The notes below the pieces were generated by a model. That model did not search any database, was not told the DNA's origin, and saw only the letters and a program-made list of their open reading frames with translations. The position numbers and the translations under genes are program-made. A stretch of DNA of 64,000 nucleotides from Pelobates cultripes (lineage: Eukaryota > Chordata > Amphibia > Anura > Pelobatidae). The DNA lies in the NCBI GenBank assembly GCA_933207985.1, contig OW240913.1, positions 357,685,125-357,749,124 on the forward strand. Direction: 5' to 3'. Shown one piece after another: positions 59,585-64,000 of the stretch (the stretch's first letter is position 1; every line of letters starts with the position of its first letter).

Positions 59585-59693
59585 ATTAACACTGGTCAGG
59601 CGGATGGCACTCCTGGACTTGATTTAAATGTGGCAGAAGCCTGGGAATTGGGTTATACAGGAAAAGGAGTTACCATAGCAATTATGGATGATG
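59585..59693 (+). CDS. PCSK2: PCSK2 exon C, duplicate copy (unit 2)
   Basis: Identical by eye to the exon at 32362-32470, including the catalytic Asp codons and the gtaagt donor, with acceptor tatattag. The 1.4-kb intron separating it from the duplicate exon B also matches unit 1. No further PCSK2 exon follows before the window ends, as expected if the unit stops before the next exon. Confidence 0.9.
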
Positions 59694-59869
59694 GTAAGTA
59701 CTTCTACGCAAGATCAATCCATAAGTGTACATTGATGATCTATTTTATATCTGCTGTCTCAATGCACATATGTGTATTTTGCTACATATAAAATGCACAC
59801 GTGTACTTTGCAACATGTAAACATGCTATAGCACTGCTGTTTCTAAAATTGCTGCTCCCCTTATGCTTG

Positions 59870-62800
59870 TTAACCCCCTCTACACTTACCTAGACCGTCG
59901 ATCCACGACAATACCGTTCGGAGGGGTCTGCCTGACAACCCAGGCAATCCCCCTTCAGCGCAACTCCATCTCTCCGGCCCTCCAGGGCAATGTGATCATA
60001 GTGATCACATGGCCACAATAGGTAGCTAAGAGCTGCCTGCAGGGGGACTGCCTGGGTTATCAGGCAGTCCCCAATGTGTCCACAAAGGTAATAACATTTT
60101 AAAAAGACAAAAGTATATACTATAAGATAATTAAAGTATTTTATTAATGTATTAACATTAATATTATATATATAATGCCTGTGTTGCTGTACTTTGTAAT
60201 TATATATAGAAATATCAAAATACGCTTATAATGGCATTATATATGTATAATATATGTATAATATATTAATAAAATACTTTATTTATCTTATAATATAATA
60301 TAAAATAATAAATATATATATATAAAACCCATAAAACCTGTACATGGGGGGTACTGCTGTACTCGGGAGACTTCACTGAACACAAATATGAGTGTGTTAA
60401 AACAGTATAATGTATGATGACTATTAAATCATCAGTGAAAGTGCAGTTTTTAAGTGAAAAATGCAAAGAGAAATATGTGAATGCTAAACTTGGCTAGGGT
60501 TTGTGACTAAGTGGCTACTTTAAAAAAGACTGGACATACCCAATTTTAAATACCCTGGCTTGTCTACTTTTCTAAATGGTATGCCATGATGGGGTTAATT
60601 TTCATTCTGGGTCTGCCATAAGGTCTCAAGGCAACTTAGAGCCAACAGACAAAACAAACAATCTGGCAAATTTCAATGTGCAAAAATGGAAAAGGGGAAA
60701 GCCCTATATTTGACCCAGGTAGTTTCCCAAACCCTATAAAACCTGTACATGTGGGTACTGTTGTACTTGTGAGACATCGCTGAATATGAATATGTGTGTT
60801 TTACTGCAGTAAGTTAATCGTGTTATGACATTCACAGTTAACCCCTTAAGACCGGAGGGCGTACTATTACGTCCTCTAATAGGCGGCTCTAAACGCCGCC
60901 GGGCGTAATAGTACGCCCTCCGGTCTTTCTGTACTTACCCGGTCGCCGGCGGTCCCACGCCGGCGATCGCGGTGGGGGGGACTCCCAGGGAGCCCCCCGC
61001 GGCACGACCGTCCTCCAGGAAGCCCCCCGGCCGTGTGAGAGTGGGGTCCTAGCGAGGACCCCACAATCACATGGCCGGGTATAGCTGGCTTCTGTATTGC
61101 CAGCAGGGGGGCTGCCTGTAATTACAGGGGGTCCCCCTGCTGGCTGAAAATAAAAGTAAAATAAGTTAAAAGTGTAAAAAAATAAAATTATATATACTTA
61201 GATCATATATATATATTATATATATATGATCAAAGTATATATATACACATATACATACACACATGTACAGCGTCTAGGTGTATTTTACTATTAATATATA
61301 TATAATTATATATATATATTAATATCAAATTACACGTAGACTGATACTGATTAAATATATATATAATTATTGTTATATATATATTTATATATATTATAAA
61401 AAAAATTAAAATGTAAATACGTTAAAAAATAAAATTACAAAAATAATTAAAAATAAATAATTAAAAATTATATAGATGTGTGTTATTTCGTTCTAACTGT
61501 ATTGTGAAATTAATATATATATATATATATCAAAATACACATAGAACGAAATAATATATATATTTATACACATAAATATATACGTATATATCACTATATA
61601 TATACCTATATATAAATAAAAATATTTAAAAAAAATTATATAGATATATACATATATATACACATACGTATATATATACATATATTGATTCTACATATAT
61701 ATTTATGTAATATTTTTACATAATTAGGTATCTTAATTAATTACAATTAGCAGGACCTGCATGACAACCCATGCCGAAAGTAAAGGGAATTTAATTTGCT
61801 AGCACTATATTTAACCCTATAACTTTCCGAGACACCATAAAACCTGTACATGGGGGGTACTGTTCTACTCGGGAGACTTCGCTGAACACAAATATTAGTG
61901 TTTCAAAACAGTAAAATGTATTACAACGATGATATCGCCAGTAAAAGTGACGTTTTTTGCATTTTTCACGCACAAACAGCATTAAACGGACAATATTATT
62001 GCTATGATACTTTTTACTGTTTTGAAACACAAATATTTGTGTTCAGTGAAGTCTCCCGAGTACAACAGTACCCCTCATGTACAGGTTTTATGGTGTTTTC
62101 AAAAGTTACAGCGTCAAATATAAGGCTTGTGTTTCATTTTTTTCACATTAAAATTCACCAGATTGGTTACGTTGCCTTTGAGACCCTATGGTAGCCCAAG
62201 AATGAAAATTACCCCTATGATGGCATACCATTTGCAATAGTAGACAACCCAAGGTATTGCAAACGGGGTATGTCCAGTCTTTTTTAGTAGCCACTTAGTC
62301 ACAAACACTGGCCAAAATTGGCGTTTTTGCATTTTTCACACACAAACAAATACTAACGCTAACTTTGGCCAGTGTTTGTGACCAAATGGCTACTAAAAAA
62401 GACTGGACATACCCCATTTGCAATACCTTGGGTTGTCTACTATTGCAAATGGTATGCCATTATGGGTGTAAATTTCATTCCTGGGCTACTATACAGTCTC
62501 AAAGGCAACGTAACCAATCTGGCGAATTTCAATTTCAAATGTAACGTGCTATATTTGACCCTGTAACTTCCCAAAACGCCATAAAACCTGTACATAGGGG
62601 GTACTGTCTTACACGTGAGACTTTACTGAATACAAATATGTGTATTTTATTGCAGTAAAAGCAAACAGTATTATGACACTGACCGTTAAAATGTCATGTA
62701 GAACTAAAAAAATCGTATTTTCTCCCATTTTTTCATATTAAATTATGTTTCATAGCTAAATATTTGATATTAAATGAAAGCCCTGTTTCCCCTGAATAAA

Positions 62801-63238
62801 ATGATATATAATAAGGGTGGGTGCATTTACTATGAAAGAGGTGTATTACGGTTGGACAGACATGTAGCGGAAATGCCAGGTTTTGTTTACATTTTGTTTT
62901 GTTCACAACGTGTACATTTGGCTCCGTCCTTAAGGGGTTAAACTGCCATGCAGAGCTTTAAAAATAACAACATTTTTTATTGTCTCACACTTTTTTAATT
63001 TTATTCAAATAATACTATGTTTTATATATAATATTTAATGTGAAAGAAAAGACCTGTTTCTCCTGAACAAAATGATATATAAGAAGTATGGGTGCATTTA
63101 ATGTGAAAAAGATAGATTATGCTTGAACAGACATATAGCGCTAATTCCAGGTTTTGTTTACGTTTTGTTTTGATCAGAACTTGTTCATTAGTCGTTAAGG
63201 GGTTAAATGAACTTGTGCATTAGTCGTTAAGGGGTTAA
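59870..63238. mobile_element. Nested piggyBac-like elements, copy 2
   Basis: Counterpart of 32647-36016. The inner element is at 60838-62941, the 23-bp hairpin at 60849-60926, the palindrome at about 62014-62665 and the doubled right end at 63179-63242. Several small indels and substitutions separate it from unit 1, more than elsewhere in the unit, mainly in A/T runs and in the palindrome loop. Confidence 0.65.
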
Positions 63239-63749
63239 ATGAACTTTAGTGTTTTTGCTGTATAACCTTTAAGGACCAACTACACTCTTTGCTGCCATCT
63301 GCATCTGGCTCCTAAAGACCTCCTGCACGCATGGTCTGAGCTGCTTATTAGTGTTGTAAGCGCTACACATCATGCAGCCAATGGTGAACCTTGATTCTTT
63401 TAATACCCAAACTGAATATAAATAATGCAATTTAGCTTACAAAGCCTCACTCACCCTGTTTTTTATTTTAGTTGTGATTACTAGCCTGTACAGGAATTTC
63501 TCTGCCAGAAACCGATTGTTACTGATATACCTGTAAAATTGCTGAAAATGTAAGCTCATCTTTGCATTCAAACAATACAGGAAGTTTCAATGGGCCATAT
63601 TATCGCTACAGTCAGGGAGGGCGGAGAAGTTCCTGGACTCTATTATTTTATAGTTAGCATTACATTAGCATTTGAGAGATTGATAAAGTTTGCTAAAGCA
63701 GTTTTAAATACCTTTATTAAAAAAATATAGGATTTACTAGTATGTACTC
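63239..63749. other. Unit 2 counterpart of 36017-36527, nothing recognised
   Basis: Collinear intron sequence. Confidence 0.5.
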
Positions 63750-64000
63750 TGTAACGAACCATATTTACCCAGAGTGGTACGTTTGCCTGAAAAATCTCCC
63801 AAACTCCCGCAGGGCTACAGTGCTCTCTCTATCGCATACCCAAGCATCAGTCGAGACTTGATGAAGGGTACAAAAGGATTGGTTTATTATGGCCAAGTTG
63901 CCTTTTTTTTATATATGACCCCCAGCGTGGGGTCTCCATTCAATATAATAGTAAACCCCCACCAGGCATCTCTGTGTCTGGGAGATAGGTGAGTTTGCTT
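63750..64000 (-). mobile_element. LTR fragment, reverse, copy 2, cut by window end
   Basis: Counterpart of 36528-36778. What follows its end, outside the window, would show whether the LTR is complete at the true right edge of the unit. Confidence 0.6.

Larger units (their letters stand above)
37184..64000. repeat. Tandem unit, copy 2 (cut by window end)
   Basis: Second, head-to-tail copy of 9927-37183. The window end corresponds to about position 36778 of copy 1, so roughly 400 bp of the unit are missing. Differences from copy 1 are sparse: single-base changes (for example tcatatg/tcacatg in the CR1 element), a 15-bp-scale deletion near 48356, and length changes in GATA, A-run and AT repeats. 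That level looks like allelic variation or a very recent duplication. Whether copy 2 runs on into unique sequence or a third unit cannot be seen. Confidence 0.95.

Noticed and set aside
37184..64000. Unit 2 as an ancient paralogous segment
   Set aside because: Introns, satellites and dead transposons are nearly identical to unit 1, including identical inactivating stops, so divergence is recent or allelic.

Overview
This is nuclear DNA from a vertebrate, most likely an anuran amphibian. It holds five spliced exons of one vertebrate neuroendocrine protease gene, very long introns, and a dense load of nested transposons. The repeats fit a frog: L2-like LINEs ending in an (AAT)n tail, CR1-like LINEs ending in a tctatgttt tail, hAT and TTAA-target MITEs, and gypsy-type LTRs. 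The species cannot be named from the sequence alone.

The only real gene is PCSK2 (prohormone convertase 2), on the + strand. Exon A (4205-4309) encodes the middle of the propeptide, about human residues 60-94. Exon B (30845-30958) carries the primary propeptide cleavage site RQKR|GYRD, residues 95-132. Exon C (32362-32470) leads into the catalytic Asp motif (MDDG), residues 133-169. All have canonical AG/GT borders and compatible phases. The signal-peptide part lies left of the window, and the rest of the catalytic domain lies right of exon C with its downstream partner outside the window.

The dominant structural feature is a nearly perfect direct tandem duplication of about 27.25 kb. Unit 1 is 9927-37183. 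Unit 2 starts at 37184 and runs to the window end, about 400 bp short of a full unit. Everything from the middle of an L2 LINE, through PCSK2 exons B and C, to the inside of an LTR occurs twice. The copies differ only by scattered substitutions and small indels, mostly in microsatellites. Splicing B-C-B'-C' would shift the frame and hit a stop within 11 codons. The second copy is therefore an uncollapsed haplotype or assembly duplication, a recent null or neutral structural variant, or a duplication bypassed by splicing.

Layout. 1-4204: intron with a polypurine tract, a TTAA MITE, and a triple nest (LINE > hAT > TTAA MITE). 4205-4309: exon A. 4310-9739: intron with C-rich and TG-rich satellites and repeat relics. 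9740-30844: L2 LINE, LINE fragments, a GATA array, a CR1 inserted in a hAT MITE, a solo LTR, two further hAT elements and two TTAA MITEs, then an L2 and a CR1 fragment. 30845-32470: exons B and C. 32647-36016: a TTAA-flanked, piggyBac-like element with a younger family member inserted in it and a very long palindrome inside. 36528-37183: truncated reverse LTR, then the duplication junction. 37184-64000: the second copy.

No tRNA, rRNA, CRISPR or bacterial-type feature was seen. Species, transposon family names and the reality of the duplication are inferences. The exons and the duplication itself are read directly from the sequence.
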